From Lantana camara (lineage: Eukaryota; Streptophyta; Magnoliopsida; Lamiales; Verbenaceae): DNA of 64,000 bases. Both the position numbers and the translations under genes were made by a program. Positions 1-11,518 of the stretch are shown in pieces; position 1 is the stretch's first letter; every line of letters begins with the position of its first letter. The stretch is from NCBI GenBank assembly GCA_037501455.1, contig CM074861.1:94031001-94095000 (forward strand). Direction: 5' to 3'. The notes below the pieces were generated by a model. It was not told the DNA's origin. It saw only the letters and a list, made by a program, of their open reading frames with translations, and made no database searches.

Positions 1-71
1 TGGTCCAGCCATATCAGGTGGGGACACTAAATCTCCACCTGTCATTGCTTAGAGAAATACAAGGGGTGGAA

Positions 72-740
72 ATGGCCCAGATTACAACTCAGCAACTCCA
101 AGCGCTTTACGCACAATGTGAGGGGCCGGCGGTACAGAACGCCTGGGAGCACTTCACTGCCTCCTATTTCCCCTCTTTGGTAGGTGCTCGAGCGGCTCCG
201 CCCCTGGGAGGACTCCCGGCTCACCCGTTGACAATGGGACAAAATGCGTTGAGGGCCCAGCAACCTCCCCCACCACCGATTCAGGAAAATGAGGCCCCGC
301 CGAGGGTCCAGCAAGGGCAGCAACCAGCGGGAAATGAGAGGGATGGAAACAACGAAGAGGTCCAATCGAGGGCCACAGAAAGGGCAAACCGAAGAGATGT
401 CGGTGACTCTCAGCTTGCCGCAGTACAAGATCAGCTTAAGGGGCTCCAGAATGTGGTAGAGCAGCTCTCTCGAGCAAGGTCTCAAGTCCCCCGCGATGGG
501 GGCGAGAGGTCCAGGGCCAGAGACGCTCGCCGACCACGTAACCCAATTTCTCGCCATCGAACGGAAGCCAACTATGAGGATCCCGAGGACAGGGATTACA
601 GAATCGTGATGGGCGATTCCCCCCTCATCGAAGAGGTACTGATGACCCGTGTGGGGAAGGGTAAAATCCCCACGTCCGTCAACAGATATGATAGGACCAC
701 TGATCCAACTGAGCATCTGGATCACTTTGTGCACCTGATG
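72..740 (+). pseudogene. gag: Tat-A gag, N-terminal part
   Basis: Open frame from ATG 72 (starts MAQITTQQLQ); an in-frame GTG at 18 is not credible as a start. The protein has a proline/glutamine-rich segment, an RE-rich charged middle and then the conserved start of the plant gypsy capsid (DRTTDPTEHLDHF, near 690-730). The capsid core is cut at 740 by the start of solo LTR B (TGTAACACCC at 741). The sequence that should follow is not recovered on the other side of B: gag resumes near 10511 only at the zinc-knuckle end, so roughly 200 codons of capsid are gone. The role in an intact element is the structural Gag polyprotein of the virus-like particle. Confidence 0.8.
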
Positions 741-1450
741 TGTAACACCCCGCACGTGAGGCACCACACCCCCGCACTATGACTCGACACGTGTACGAAA
801 TGGAAGGTCCGCACACGCACCAAGTCACAGCGAACGGGTGACAAACAAAAACACACGCACTAGCTAGGCGGTATCTAACCCTGTACAAAAAAAATATGCA
901 AAACATGACAGCGGAAGTAGTACGAAATGCCAACTTACAAAAACTTTCATACCTTAAACACACAGTACCATACAAACATCAAAATCAACTAAACGGGTTC
1001 GACTAATCCAGCAACCCTGTCCTAACCTGTCCCGAGCAATCATATTGTAACACCCCTGACACGTGGAGGTGCCACACCCCCGCACTATAGATCAATTCAT
1101 ATACGAAATGGCCAATCCGTACATGAACCAACCTATAGCGAACGGGTGACAATGCAATACTCGACAAGCTAGGCGGGATAACTAAAACGTGCAAAAGAAT
1201 AAAGCGGAAGCATAATGTAAACACTCTCAGTTATTTTCATTTATCATTCATGTCTTTTCTCGTTTTCCAAACAAATGTATTCTAACTTATCATATCAATA
1301 CATTATCATCTCCAATTTAACAATAACAATAACTACAATTCCATAATAAATAAATACACGAACCACGGATGACATGACTACATGAACTGGACTCGACTCG
1401 ACTCAACTCCCGCCTAGCGTGCACCTGCAATACCTGAAAGGTGGAGGCGT

Positions 1451-1466
1451 CAGTCTGTGAAGACTG
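1451..1466 (-). promoter_or_regulatory. Conserved hairpin/branch-site module in LTR C
   Basis: CAGTCT GTGA AGACTG, a 6-bp stem. On the minus strand it is followed by ACGCCTCCACC and TTTCAG, that is a CTGAC-like branch site, pyrimidines and an AG. The second LTR carries the same module at 7103-7118. Confidence 0.45.
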
Positions 1467-1755
1467 AGTGAGGGGTTTACATATATATTTGCGCAGATAA
1501 CATGCAAGTTATATTCTCGGGTAAAGGTTTATAAAGGATAATTATACAATTTAATAATAACATGGCTTCGCCCGAGAATACAACTATCAATATTAATCAC
1601 TAGTTCATTTTCACGCAATCAATAAACATGCTTGCTTACTTGTTAATCATTAGGTGATCACTCAAGTCCGTTATCATGCAATCATGCAGGTGTATTCAAT
1701 TAGCACATTCATGGAATGGGAATCATGCAATCGGTACATGACGTGCTTGTAACAT

Positions 1756-2057
1756 GATAGGGTTTGTTCCTCCTGTGATTGGACGGACAATCATTGGCAC
1801 GAAAACCAATCCAGCGCCCCCACTAAGAAGGACCTGGCCAGGGGACACTCAGGTACACGATAGGGTTTTGTTCTTCTTGTGGTTGGACGGACAACCACTG
1901 GCAAGACCAGTCTAGCGCCCTCACTAAGGAGAACCTGGCCAAGAGAACATACGTACACGGTAGGGTATTGTTCATCTTGTGATTGGACGGACAATCATTG
2001 GCACGAAAACAAATCCAGCGCCCCCACTAAGGAGGACCTGGCCAAGAGAACACACTT
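1756..2057. repeat. Three tandem ~100-bp repeats in LTR C (left copy)
   Basis: Units begin at 1756, 1859 and 1959 (GATAGGG / GGTAGGG) with periods of 103 and 100 bp. Each contains TTGGACGGACAA, CCAGCGCCC and CACTAAG. The identical array is at 7408-7709 in the other LTR. Confidence 0.85.
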
Positions 2058-2554
2058 GCTTGCATTCATGAACATGGCATGCTTTGATGCGTGAACACTA
2101 ACATGCTTTACTTGCTTGATTAATGAACAAGAGTATAACTTGGAACGATAAATGATTTCATGAAAATATAACTATAAATACCTTTTGATTAAAATAGTCA
2201 CGTCAAGGTTATACGGGTTCTATATAACTAGAAATTAAACCTCACTTGACAGGCGACACACGACTCGTGAATGCGTGAACGTGCTCATGATCCACAATCT
2301 CCGCCCTGGAGAATAACTGGACAAGAAACGGGACAATGTACGTGCATGAGACAACCATTCAAGCATATTATTCATATAATGACGCACGGCGTGATCATAC
2401 ACGAGACATCGAGCAATACACAATGTAGCATGATAACATGTTGTTTCGACATATAATCAATCATATAATAGCAATTCGGGATCACATAAGCCATTGGAAC
2501 GAGGGGCTAAAATTGTAATTTTGTGCAGAAACTTTCTGCACTTCCAGTGGCTTG

Positions 2555-2754
2555 GGAACGGCCGTTCCAGGCTTTAGTACAAAATGGGAAGGGCCGTTCC
2601 CCAGTCCCGAAGTGCTCCCCGAAGATGGGAACGGTCGTTCCCGTCTGTAAGACAAAGTGGGAACGGGCGTTCCCGTCCTCGCCGCCTGACACATAATTCA
2701 AACAATGGGAACGGCTGTTCCCCAATTGCAAAGGGGACGGGAACGGCCGTTCCC
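2555..2754. repeat. Six-copy palindrome cluster of LTR C (left copy)
   Basis: Near-perfect copies of GGGAACGGCCGTTCCC lie at 2555-2568, 2586-2600, 2627-2642, 2659-2674, 2707-2722 and 2739-2754. Mismatches sit mostly in the central GGCC. Spacers are unrelated to each other, so this is not a simple tandem repeat. See the comparative finding. Confidence 0.85.
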
Positions 2755-5700
2755 GTTACACAGAAGGTTCAGAAACAGGGGAGAAGAACAGGGGAGCTAC
2801 GGACCAAGCTCCCAAAGCTCCCAAAACTCTCCTCATCCATCCCACATATTATAATTCATAGAAGGAAACATATATACATGCTTTAGGTACAATAAAACAC
2901 AATATGAACACACAATCCATGCTTTAATCATCATAATCACCAACTTTGGCATATATACTAATTCATCATATAATCTCATATTCTTCAAGGATTCATACAT
3001 GTTTTCAAGTCTAAAGCTCCTACTCACGTTTCTAACACCAAATACATGGATTATCAAACTTGAATCATAAACCCTAGCTTCATACATAAACTAAAATAGA
3101 TGGAAAAAGATGATGAACATAGTTGCTTGAGCTTGAATTCCCTAGGTTTCTTGGCAAATAGCTTGAAGATGAATGATTTCTCTTCTTCCCTTTTCATAGT
3201 TTTGGCTCGGTAGAGAGGAGCAAGGAAGGATGATGATTTTGGGATAAAATGAATGAAGATGATGAAAGGGAAGCATGTATCGATATATTTGGGAGAAAAA
3301 GGAATATTTATGATCAAATCCCTAAGTTCTATAAGTTATGCAATTGAGTACCCAAGGTTGGGAAATGATCAACTAGGTTCACAAAGCTTTCATGCAATTT
3401 GGTCCCTCAATTAAAAGAAATGAGCATTTAAGGACAATTTGGTAATTAAATCAAATTGAACACTTAATTCACGTAACAATTAAATTCCATTCATACAAGA
3501 ATCCTCAAGTTGACATATATTTCATATATTTTCACGTAATCATGTTGGATCACAATTTATAAGATTAATATAACACGTATGAATTAAATAAATGAAAATA
3601 ATAAAATAAAATCCTAACGCTCGAAACCCACACGTGTCGAGCGTACCTGACTGTCTGAAAATCGGGGCATTACAACTCTCTCCCCCTTAAGAGAATCCGT
3701 CCTCGGATTCCTTGTTCTGAATTCCTGGAATTTAATTGGCTCTTACATGTTCATCCCACGCGGGTTAGCTACTCCCCGTCAGGGATTAGTTTGAAAGAGG
3801 TCTTTATTCCACAAAGTCTTCCAATGGTTGAGATCATGACCCTCAACTTCCGGAGTCTAATCACTCGAAAGAGAATCTAACCTTCCACTAGAACAACTTG
3901 ACACGTAGTTGAAAATACTGAGAGTGCCCCGTCTCTCAAACAATTAACGAGAGAACCCCGTCTCCTGACAACCCTGAGAGAATCCCCGTCTCTCACGCAC
4001 ACGAATAAAATTCAAGCAAGCACTTAGACAAATATTAACACTTACCACACAAGGATCAAGTAAAATTATCATTTATGCAAATAATTGTTCACATTACAAT
4101 TAATAATAAACAAGGAATCATATGCAAGAATAATAATAATAAAATAATAATCAACAATTAATAACAAATAAGGATTCAGGTATAAAAATAGCAAGATAAT
4201 GATAACGAGAAATGAATAATGCACGTAGAATGAATTAATTCGGTTGAATACTTGATTCTTTAGTTGAGATTTTCCCGTTTTGCACCACTACGGTTTGATA
4301 TTCCCATTCTTGATAGCCATTTCTGCCATTGTGCTATTTTCTAACATAATCCGTAAATCATCATTAATCACCACATCTTCAGACCCGTCTGAATTACAGA
4401 TTTGCCGATTGAACCATTCTTGCACTGATTTTCACATTTACTTTCCGATTCCAGAATTGAGAACACCCTGATATTCTTGTTAGAGTGTAATTGCTTGTTC
4501 AAGCTTAAAAGACTGACTTTGTGTTCCAAGCAAGCTCTTGTCCAACGAGCAGAGAAAACAGGTGTTACCATTTCTCCGACCTCAGTAATTAAAGTAAATC
4601 TTTTCCCGAAGCAACATTCCTGACTTCTTGTTTGCAATCTGAAAGTCGAGCTCTTACTCCCTTAGTTAACAATACGACGGATATTTGCAATAGAGGAATC
4701 AAGGTCGTCATCCCGTGAGAGTAATTCAGCAAGCACACTTGCATAGAAACCGAAAGATTCAGGTCCTAGTGAAACGTCTTCCTTTGGCCCCTGAAATTTG
4801 ATAACATACCCAACACTCCGCGAAATATCTTGAAAGAAAAGATCGCTCAAGCTTCCATCTCTCTGGAGGGTTCATAATAAACTGGTGTATTCACGGAGGC
4901 GACGGCTACCACACGAATGGAAGCACGATGAGCATTCCCAAACATCTCTAGGGTACAAGTAACAACTTCGTAAGAAAACTCTTGTCGGAGTTAACCTATC
5001 AAAACTTGAGATTGGTTCCGGATATCGCCCAAACTGAATCCTTTTCTATTTACTGAGTCAAATGATATCCTGAGGTTGTCGGAGGATTGCAGACAGTGTA
5101 CCCACTTTCCTGAAAATGATAATAGAACGAGGTACTGTCGATGATGGGACTTTTCTTTGTGTAAGAGGGAGAAAAGCTTAACTTATTGAAGACTTCTTTC
5201 ACACGGTTCTGATAGAGGTTTCCAGGAAGAATTGATTCTCTCAAAATTCCAACTTTCCCGAGTGCTATCTAGCTTCTGATTTAAGTTTACTTCCAGACCG
5301 GCTCTCCCCCTTAAGAAAATGGAGATTTTCTAAGTTCTTTAAATGTGTTTCGTCCTTTCCCACTTGCAAGCTTCTCTGCTGATTTAATTCCCGTAACCTT
5401 TTCCTCGTCTTACTTGTCATTGATCAAGATTTTGGTTAGTGGTTCTTTTCTAATCTTTCCGTTAAAGACATATCCCGCTTGAAATTCCCTGACTGTCACC
5501 ACTCTGATTTGATATTAAATTTTCCAATATCCTACAATCACCTAATACTTCCCGGGACTTGACATTTACAAGGTTAATACCAAAACCCCAGGTAGAAAAA
5601 GTTCATTCTCCTATATATACTGAAATTCCAAAATGCTAAGCAATTCCTGAAGGTTGAAAGACCCACTGAACATTTATCTGCTTGAACTTATCATCATTTT

Positions 5701-6663
5701 CCAGTTTCCCCAAAATTTTCCAATATTTACTTCACACCTCCTGCTCTTACCGAATCCCGAACAAATTCTTCTCGCAACCCCAAAATTTTTCTAAACTCTC
5801 AATCCAAATCAAATAACCCGGTTACCACCATGGTACCCACCGATTCAAAATCTCTTCCTTAAAATTCAAGTTGTAGAAATAGGGGCAAGAATTGTGCAGA
5901 ACATCCGAAAAGCCTATTGACAATAACCGCTAAATAATGCATGATGATTAGAGTGTCAATGCACATCACATACCTATTAGCAATTTAAGTGCGACATGTT
6001 GGAACATTTATATTAATTTAAAAATATCCTTGTAAGTAAAACAATTTAAATGCTTCAACTAATTTAGGCATATACTTTGTGCATCAAGTAGGAAATTTCA
6101 GTAACATCTATAACAATATTCCGTAATAAGAAGCAATTTAATTAACAATTAAGATGCACGTGCTTATGAATGCATTGAAGAACCTGGCACCGTAAAAAGG
6201 TTAGACTCGATTCCAGCGTCCATTCATTGTTGGCCGAATTGCACTTGGTTCGAGCAGTTGATCAGTCTCTTAATATTTCAAAATCCTCCGGCCTTGATTT
6301 ATATATTTCTCGAAACCTGTCACTCACAACTCGATTGAAACTAAATGCATGCGGATAAGACGTGCTCATGTCACATAGTTGTCACATAATTAGTATCGAT
6401 AACGAGAATTTAATATAAAACGCAACAAGTAATTCATCAATATTTAAAATAAAACACTTGATCACATAATTTCCAGCAATTCTAGATCACTCAACTGGCA
6501 CTTAATAACATGAATTAATACAAAGTACAAGCTATCAAGTATTTCAGGTAATTTAAAGAGTCCAAGTAGCCAAGTAATTTCAAATAATATGCAAGACTCT
6601 CAGATTACCAAGTAATTCCTACGCCGTACGACCTAGACTCGACACGACACGACACTAGAACCT

Positions 6664-6677
6664 CGGTTTTGCAACCG
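6664..6677 (-). ncRNA. GCAA-tetraloop hairpin next to the PBS of element C
   Basis: Minus strand CGGTT GCAA AACCG: a 5-bp stem closed by a GNRA loop, one base beyond the PBS. Element K has CGGGTT GCAA AACCCG at the matching place, with a different but complementary stem. Confidence 0.5.
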
Positions 6678-6678
6678 G

Positions 6679-6690
6679 GCTCTGATACCA
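6679..6690 (-). promoter_or_regulatory. Primer-binding site of element C
   Basis: Minus strand TGGTATCAGAGC, the standard initiator-Met tRNA complement, eight bases from the LTR edge at 6698. It primes minus-strand DNA synthesis. Confidence 0.9.
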
Positions 6691-6697
6691 CCTTAAG

Positions 6698-9326
6698 TGT
6701 AACACCCCTGACACGTGGAGGTGCCACACCCCCGCACTATAGATCAATTCATATACGAAATGGCCAATCCGTACATGAACCAACCTATAGCGAACGGGTG
6801 ACAATGCAATACTCGACAAGCTAGGCGGGATAACTAAAACGTGCAAAAGAATAAAGCGGAAGCATAATGTAAACACTCTCACTTATTTTCATTTATCATT
6901 CATGTCTTTTCTCGTTTTCCAAACAAATGTATTCTAACTTATCATATCAATACATTATCATCTCCAATTTAACAATAACAATAACTACAATTCCATAATA
7001 AATAAATACACGGACCACGGATGACATGACTACATGAACTGGACTCGACTCGACTCAACTCCCGCCTAGCGTGCACCTGCAATACCTGAAAGGTGGAGGC
7101 GTCAGTCTGTGAAGACTGAGTGAGGGGTTTACATATATATTTGCGCAGATAACATGCAAGTTATATTCTCGGGTAAAGGTTTATAAAGGATAATTATACA
7201 GTTTAATAATAACATGGCTTCGCCCGAGAATACAACTATCAATATTAATCACTAGTTCATTTTCACGCAATCAATAAACATGCTTGCTTACTTGTTAATC
7301 ATTAGGTGATCACTCAAGTCCGTTATCATGCAATCATGCAGGTGTATTCAATTAGCACATTCATGGAATGGGAATCATGCAATCGGTACATGGCGTGCTT
7401 GTAACATGATAGGGTTTGTTCCTCCTGTGATTGGACGGACAATCATTGGCACGAAAACCAATCCAGCGCCCCCACTAAGAAGGACCTGGCCAGGGGACAC
7501 TCAGGTACACGATAGGGTTTTGTTCTTCTTGTGGTTGGACGGACAACCACTGGCAAGACCAGTCTAGCGCCCTCACTAAGGAGAACCTGGCCAAGAGAAC
7601 ATATGTACACGGTAGGGTATTGTTCATCTTGTGATTGGACGGACAATCATTGGCACGAAAACCAATCCAGCGCCCCCACTAAGGAGGACCTGGCCAAGAG
7701 AACACACTTGCTTGCATTCATGAACATGGCATGCTTTGACGCGTGAACACTAACATGCTTTACTTGCTTGATTAATGAACAAGAGTATAACTTGGAACGA
7801 TAAATGATTTCATGAAAATATAACTATAAATACCTTTTGATTAAAACAGTCACGTCAAGGTTATACGGGTTCTATATAACTAGAAATTAAACCTCACCTA
7901 ACAGGCGACACACGACTCGTGAATGCGTGACCGTGCTCATGATCCACAATCTCCGCCCTGGAGAATAACTGGACAAGAAACGGGACAATATACGTGCATG
8001 AGACAACCATTCAAGCATATTATTCATATAATGACGCACGGCGTGATCATACACGAGACATCGAGCAATACACAATGTAGCATGATAACATGTTGTTTCG
8101 ACATATAATCAATCATATAATAGCAATTCGGGATCACATAAGCCATTGGAACGAGGGGCTAAAATTGTAATTTTGTGCAGAAACTTTCTGCACTTCCAGT
8201 GGCTTGGGAACGGCCGTTCCAGGCTTTAGTACAAAATGGGAAGGGCCGTTCCCCAGTCCCGAAGTGCTCCCCGAAGATGGGAACGGCCGTTCCCGTCTGT
8301 AAGACAAAGTGGGAACGGGCGTTCCCGTCCTCGCCGCCTGACACATAATTCAAACAATGGGAACGGCTGTTCCCCAATTGCAAAGGGGACGGGAACGGCC
8401 GTTCCCGTTACACAGAAGGTTCAGAAACAGGGGAGAAGAACAGGGGAGCTACGGACCAAGCTCCCAAAGCTCCCAAAACTCTCCTCATCCATCCCACATA
8501 TTATAATTCATAGAAGGAAACATATATACATGCTTTAGGTACAATAAAACACAATATGAACACACAATCCATGCTTTAATCATCATAATCACCAACTTTG
8601 GCATATATACTAATTCATCATATAATCTCATATTCTTCAAGGATTCATACATGTTTTCAAGTCTAAAGCTCCTACTCACGTTTCTAACACCAAATACATG
8701 GATTATCAAACTTGAATCATAAACCCTAGCTTCATACATAAACTAAAATAGATGGAAAAAGATGATGAACATAGTTGCTTGAGCTTGAATTCCCTAGCTT
8801 TCTTGGCAAATAGCTTGAAGATGAATGATTTCTCTTCTTCCCTTTTCATAGTTTTGGCTCGGTAGAGAGGAGCAAGGAAGGATGATGATTTTGGGATAAA
8901 ATGAATGAAGATGATGAAAGGGAAGCATGTATCGATATATTTGGGAGAAAAAGGAATATTTATGATCAAATCCCTAAGTTCTATAAGTTATGCAATTGAG
9001 TACCCAAGGTTGGGAAATGATCAACTAGGTTCACAAAGCTTTCATGCAATTTGATCCCTCAATTAAAAGAAATGAGCATTTAAGGACAATTTGGTAATTA
9101 AATCAAATTGAACACTTAATTCACGTAACAATTAAATTCCATTCATACAAGAATCCTCAAGTTGACATATATTTCATATATTTTCACGTAATCATGTTGG
9201 ATCACAATTTATAAGATTAATATAACACGTATGAATTAAATAAATGAAAATAATAAAATAAAATCCTAACGCTCGAAACCCACACGTGTTGAGCGTACCT
9301 GACTGTCTGAAAATCGGGGCGTTACA
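6698..9326 (-). repeat. 5' LTR of element C
   Basis: Same length and layout as 1046-3674. Its tandem repeats lie at 7408-7709 and its palindrome cluster at 8207-8406; the third palindrome is perfect here (GGGAACGGCCGTTCCC) while the left copy has a C-to-T change. It ends GGGGCGTTACA at 9326. Confidence 0.9.
8207..8406. repeat. Six-copy palindrome cluster of LTR C (right copy)
   Basis: Same six sites as at 2555-2754, shifted by 5652 bases. Confidence 0.85.
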
Positions 9327-9580
9327 CATATATTCACAACGGGTTCAACTAATCCAAGCACTTGTCCTAACCTGTCCCGAATTCCATAAATTCAAATCAT
9401 AAATGCAAACCTGCACAAACATATCTTATATAACATTTACAAATCATAAACCAGAGCCAAAACTTAATAAACTTAAACAGACGGACACAGACTCGATAGA
9501 CCCGACACACAGCCGCCTAGCATGAACTCCAACGACCTCCAAAGCAAAGCCTGCGAACTAAAACATAAAAGGGGAGGGGT

Positions 9581-9594
9581 CAGTCCAAAGACTG
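9581..9594 (-). promoter_or_regulatory. CAGTC-loop-GACTG hairpin of LTR B (putative branch/3' splice module)
   Basis: CAGTC CAAA GACTG. On the minus strand it is followed by CCCCTCCCC, a T-rich tract and TTTTAG. The same arrangement occurs in LTRs C, E, G, K and L. A splicing role is inferred. Confidence 0.4.
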
Positions 9595-10510
9595 AGCGAG
9601 GGGCTGACACATGCACACTATACATATATATAGAGCACAACACAAAGAAGAAGCGACGTTCGTGAACCCGGGGTTAGTTTTTTGCACGCCAAAACATTTT
9701 CCCGTGATAATATACATATAGGGAGACTTATCAGTCAGACCAAACAAATCTTAAATCAAAAGTTTCTTAAGGCACAACTCAAATTCATGCAGACTTAACA
9801 CACATATCGAAGCATATCTTATTAACTTAAAAGTATATCAATTTTTATCTTAATTTAACAATCTACCCCCGTTTCACGAACTTATAACAGACCGACAGAC
9901 AGAACACACTTACTCCAGAAACAAAGACGAAGCGAAACACAAAACGAATCATAAATCAATCCCACCTCCACACCGTTTGGGGAAGAGAGGTGCCCCTCTC
10001 AACCCACCACAGAACGAAACATGTGAACCGGAGGATCCCGCCCGGTTCCTTCGACGGCCAGCCAAAATGCGCTCCGTCGGCATAGGAGAACTAAGTCTCC
10101 CGTTGGTGGAGAAATGCACAGGGGTAGTAACCGGCGACCCCGATGGTCGTCCCGGGTCTCCCTTACCCACAACTCCGGGGCCCAAACAGATCGAAACCAA
10201 CAGAAAATCAGAGACTTGCTTGAATCTGATACAAACGAAACAAAGCCTAAACTCGCCGCTACAGTGCCGCACCACCGCCGCCGCGAGTTTTGGCCGGCGC
10301 GTGCGGTCCCCTCGCCGCCTGCACAGAAAGAACTGCCGAGAAGTCCCCTCACCGGGCCTGGGGCGTATGTCGCCGGAAGACGGCCGGAAACCGCCGCTAA
10401 TGGGCGGCGAAGTGGCGGCTCCGCCACCCCCCGCCTGCGCGCCTGAAATTCCGCCATATCTCCGCCACTGGTCGTCGGTTGGTCGAGTTCTTGGTACGGT
10501 TGTGACCGCA

Positions 10511-10987
10511 TCGTCGAGATAATCGAGATGGACTATTCATTCGTCGAATTCCGTCCAATTGCTGAAGTATATTCCCTGGCGGATAAGAAACTCTTCAAAA
10601 GACCCGAGACTGAGGGAAACTGAAGCTCAAAAGCGCTCAGGAAAGTATTACGTTTTTCATAAGCAGAAAGGGCATGATACCAACGAGTGCCGCCAACTCG
10701 AGAGCGAGATTCAGAGGCTTATCGTCGGGGGGCACCTCAAGGAGTTTGTGAAGGTGCTGGAGAGGTATGACGAGCATTGCGCTGAACGAGCGCATGTTAG
10801 AGGGAGAAGTCGATCGCGCTCGCGAAGTCCCCACCGCCATCACACCGAAACGAGCGACCGTGGGAAGGGGAAAGCTGCTGATTTGGAGAATCAACCCTTC
10901 GCGGTCATCCACATGATCGCAGGAGGACCCTCGGGAGGTGACTCTAATGCCTCCCGACGTCGCCATATTCGGAGTTATGACCAATGA
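10511..10987 (+). pseudogene. gag: Tat-A gag, C-terminal nucleocapsid part
   Basis: Readable after the lost capsid segment. The conserved knuckle region reads YYVFHKQKGHDTNECRQLE; the first cysteine of the usual YCxFH is replaced by valine, so the zinc knuckle would be impaired. A frameshift lies near 10620, upstream of this motif. An Arg/Ser-rich stretch follows (10800-10850), then VIHMIAGGPSGGDSNASR, the conserved plant gypsy linker before protease. The frame ends at TGA 10985-10987, in frame with the protease downstream, so the stop probably breaks a continuous gag-pol. The left limit is approximate. Confidence 0.75.
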
Positions 10988-11518
10988 TCATCCCTGCCCA
11001 AGCCCGTACTCACTGTTGACAGCTCTCCAAGCTCGAAAGAGGATGACATTGTAAGGTTTACGGAGAAAGATCTGGAACACATTGTAACACCCCATGGGAT
11101 CAGTGAAACCTCTGACTGTCCCATGGTGGTTAGTTTAGACGTTCATAACCACGTTGTAAAGAGGGTCTTAATTGATAGTGGAAGTTCTGTGAACGTTCTC
11201 CCTTATTCAACGTTTCAGAAATTGAACATAACAAACATTCCCCTCGAACCCCTCAAAATAGCCCTCGTTGGCTTTGGGGGTTCGGAGATTGTCCCTCGCG
11301 GACAGATTCGCTTGGCCACCTCTTTTGGTCGCGCCCCGCAGCGAAAAACTTTGAGCGTACTTTACACAGTCGTTGAGGTGGATCTCCCCTACAATATCAT
11401 CATTGGGCGCCCAGCCCTCGTGGATTTCAAAGTAATAATCTCCACTTATCATCAGAAAATCAAGTTCCCCACTCCCGAGGGCACGAGCGAGGTTCTATGC
11501 AATGCCAAGGAAGCTTGA
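10988..11518 (+). pseudogene. Tat-A aspartic protease
   Basis: The frame continues straight from gag past the TGA. The ATG at 11123 is internal to the domain. The active-site motif is VLIDSGSSVNVLP (11165-11205), and the flap/hydrophobic partner is NIIIGRPAL (11393-11420). These are the two hallmarks of retropepsin in plant gypsy elements. The frame closes at TGA 11516-11518. In an intact element it cleaves the Gag-Pol polyprotein. Confidence 0.8.

Larger units (their letters stand above)
1046..3674 (-). repeat. 3' LTR of element C
   Basis: Begins TGTAACACCC and ends GGGGCATTACA on the plus strand. In reading direction it holds, in order: a leader, a candidate 5' splice donor AAC/GTGAGTA (near 3027), the six-palindrome cluster (2754-2555), three 100-bp tandem repeats (2057-1756), the CAGTCT/AGACTG hairpin (1466-1451), and candidate acceptors TTTCAG (1434) and TTGCAG (1425). 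ORFs of 60-100 codons inside it are not supported as genes. Confidence 0.9.
3675..6697 (-). other. Internal region of element C, no recognisable gag or pol
   Basis: Three kilobases of AT-rich sequence. Reading on the minus strand, a GCAA-loop hairpin follows the PBS, and the PPT is at the far end (3675-3690). Minus-strand ORFs of 60-90 codons (4368-4637, 4662-4850, 5050-5244) show no match to capsid, protease, RT or integrase that I recognise, and none has a convincing context. The region fits the conserved non-coding core of a LARD. Confidence 0.7.
1046..9326 (-). mobile_element. Element C: non-autonomous (LARD-like) LTR retrotransposon
   Basis: Two LTRs of exactly 2629 bp (1046-3674 and 6698-9326) enclose 3023 bp with no gag or pol. 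The 5-bp duplication CATAT flanks it at 1041-1045 and 9327-9331. The PBS, complementary to initiator Met tRNA, is at 6679-6690 on the minus strand, and the PPT (AAGGGGGAGAG) abuts the left LTR, so the element reads right to left. By eye I count about 17 substitutions and no indels between the LTRs, pointing to a recent insertion. Its PBS, PPT and LTR end motifs resemble those of Tekay-like element K, so mobilisation in trans by a chromovirus is the likely mode (inference). It sits inside solo LTR B. Confidence 0.9.
741..10510 (-). mobile_element. Solo LTR B, truncated chromovirus-type LTR, interrupted by element C
   Basis: The left edge is the terminus TGTAACACCC at 741, right after gag. The LTR reads on the minus strand. 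Sequence 741-1040 and 9332-about 10510 belongs to it; the rest is element C. Segments near 9950-10150 match, in reverse complement, the E solo LTR near 55850-55990 (AGACTTAGTTCTCC, GGAACCGGGCGGGATCCTC), which supports the assignment. It carries the CAGTC-loop-GACTG hairpin at 9581-9594 and a roughly 45-bp duplication (992-1036 versus 9338-9382) flanking C. No TG...CA right terminus or copy of the flanking TGATG is found near 10510, so its 5' end was probably lost together with the capsid part of gag. The right limit is approximate. Confidence 0.65.

Noticed and set aside
42..767. Long minus-strand frame opposite gag of Tat-A
   Set aside because: It is antisense to a recognisable gag with capsid motifs and has no domain of its own.
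2555..2754. CRISPR-like array
   Set aside because: Palindromic repeats with irregular spacing inside a plant LTR; repeats are not uniform and there is no cas context.
2584..2886. 100-codon plus-strand ORF in LTR C, repeated at 8236-8538
   Set aside because: It runs across the palindrome cluster of an LTR; low-complexity translation and conserved only because both LTRs are nearly identical.
9977..10522. 181-codon frame and overlapping frames in the GC-rich end of LTR B
   Set aside because: Several long frames on both strands in the same GC-rich stretch; no known domain and the segment matches LTR sequence.
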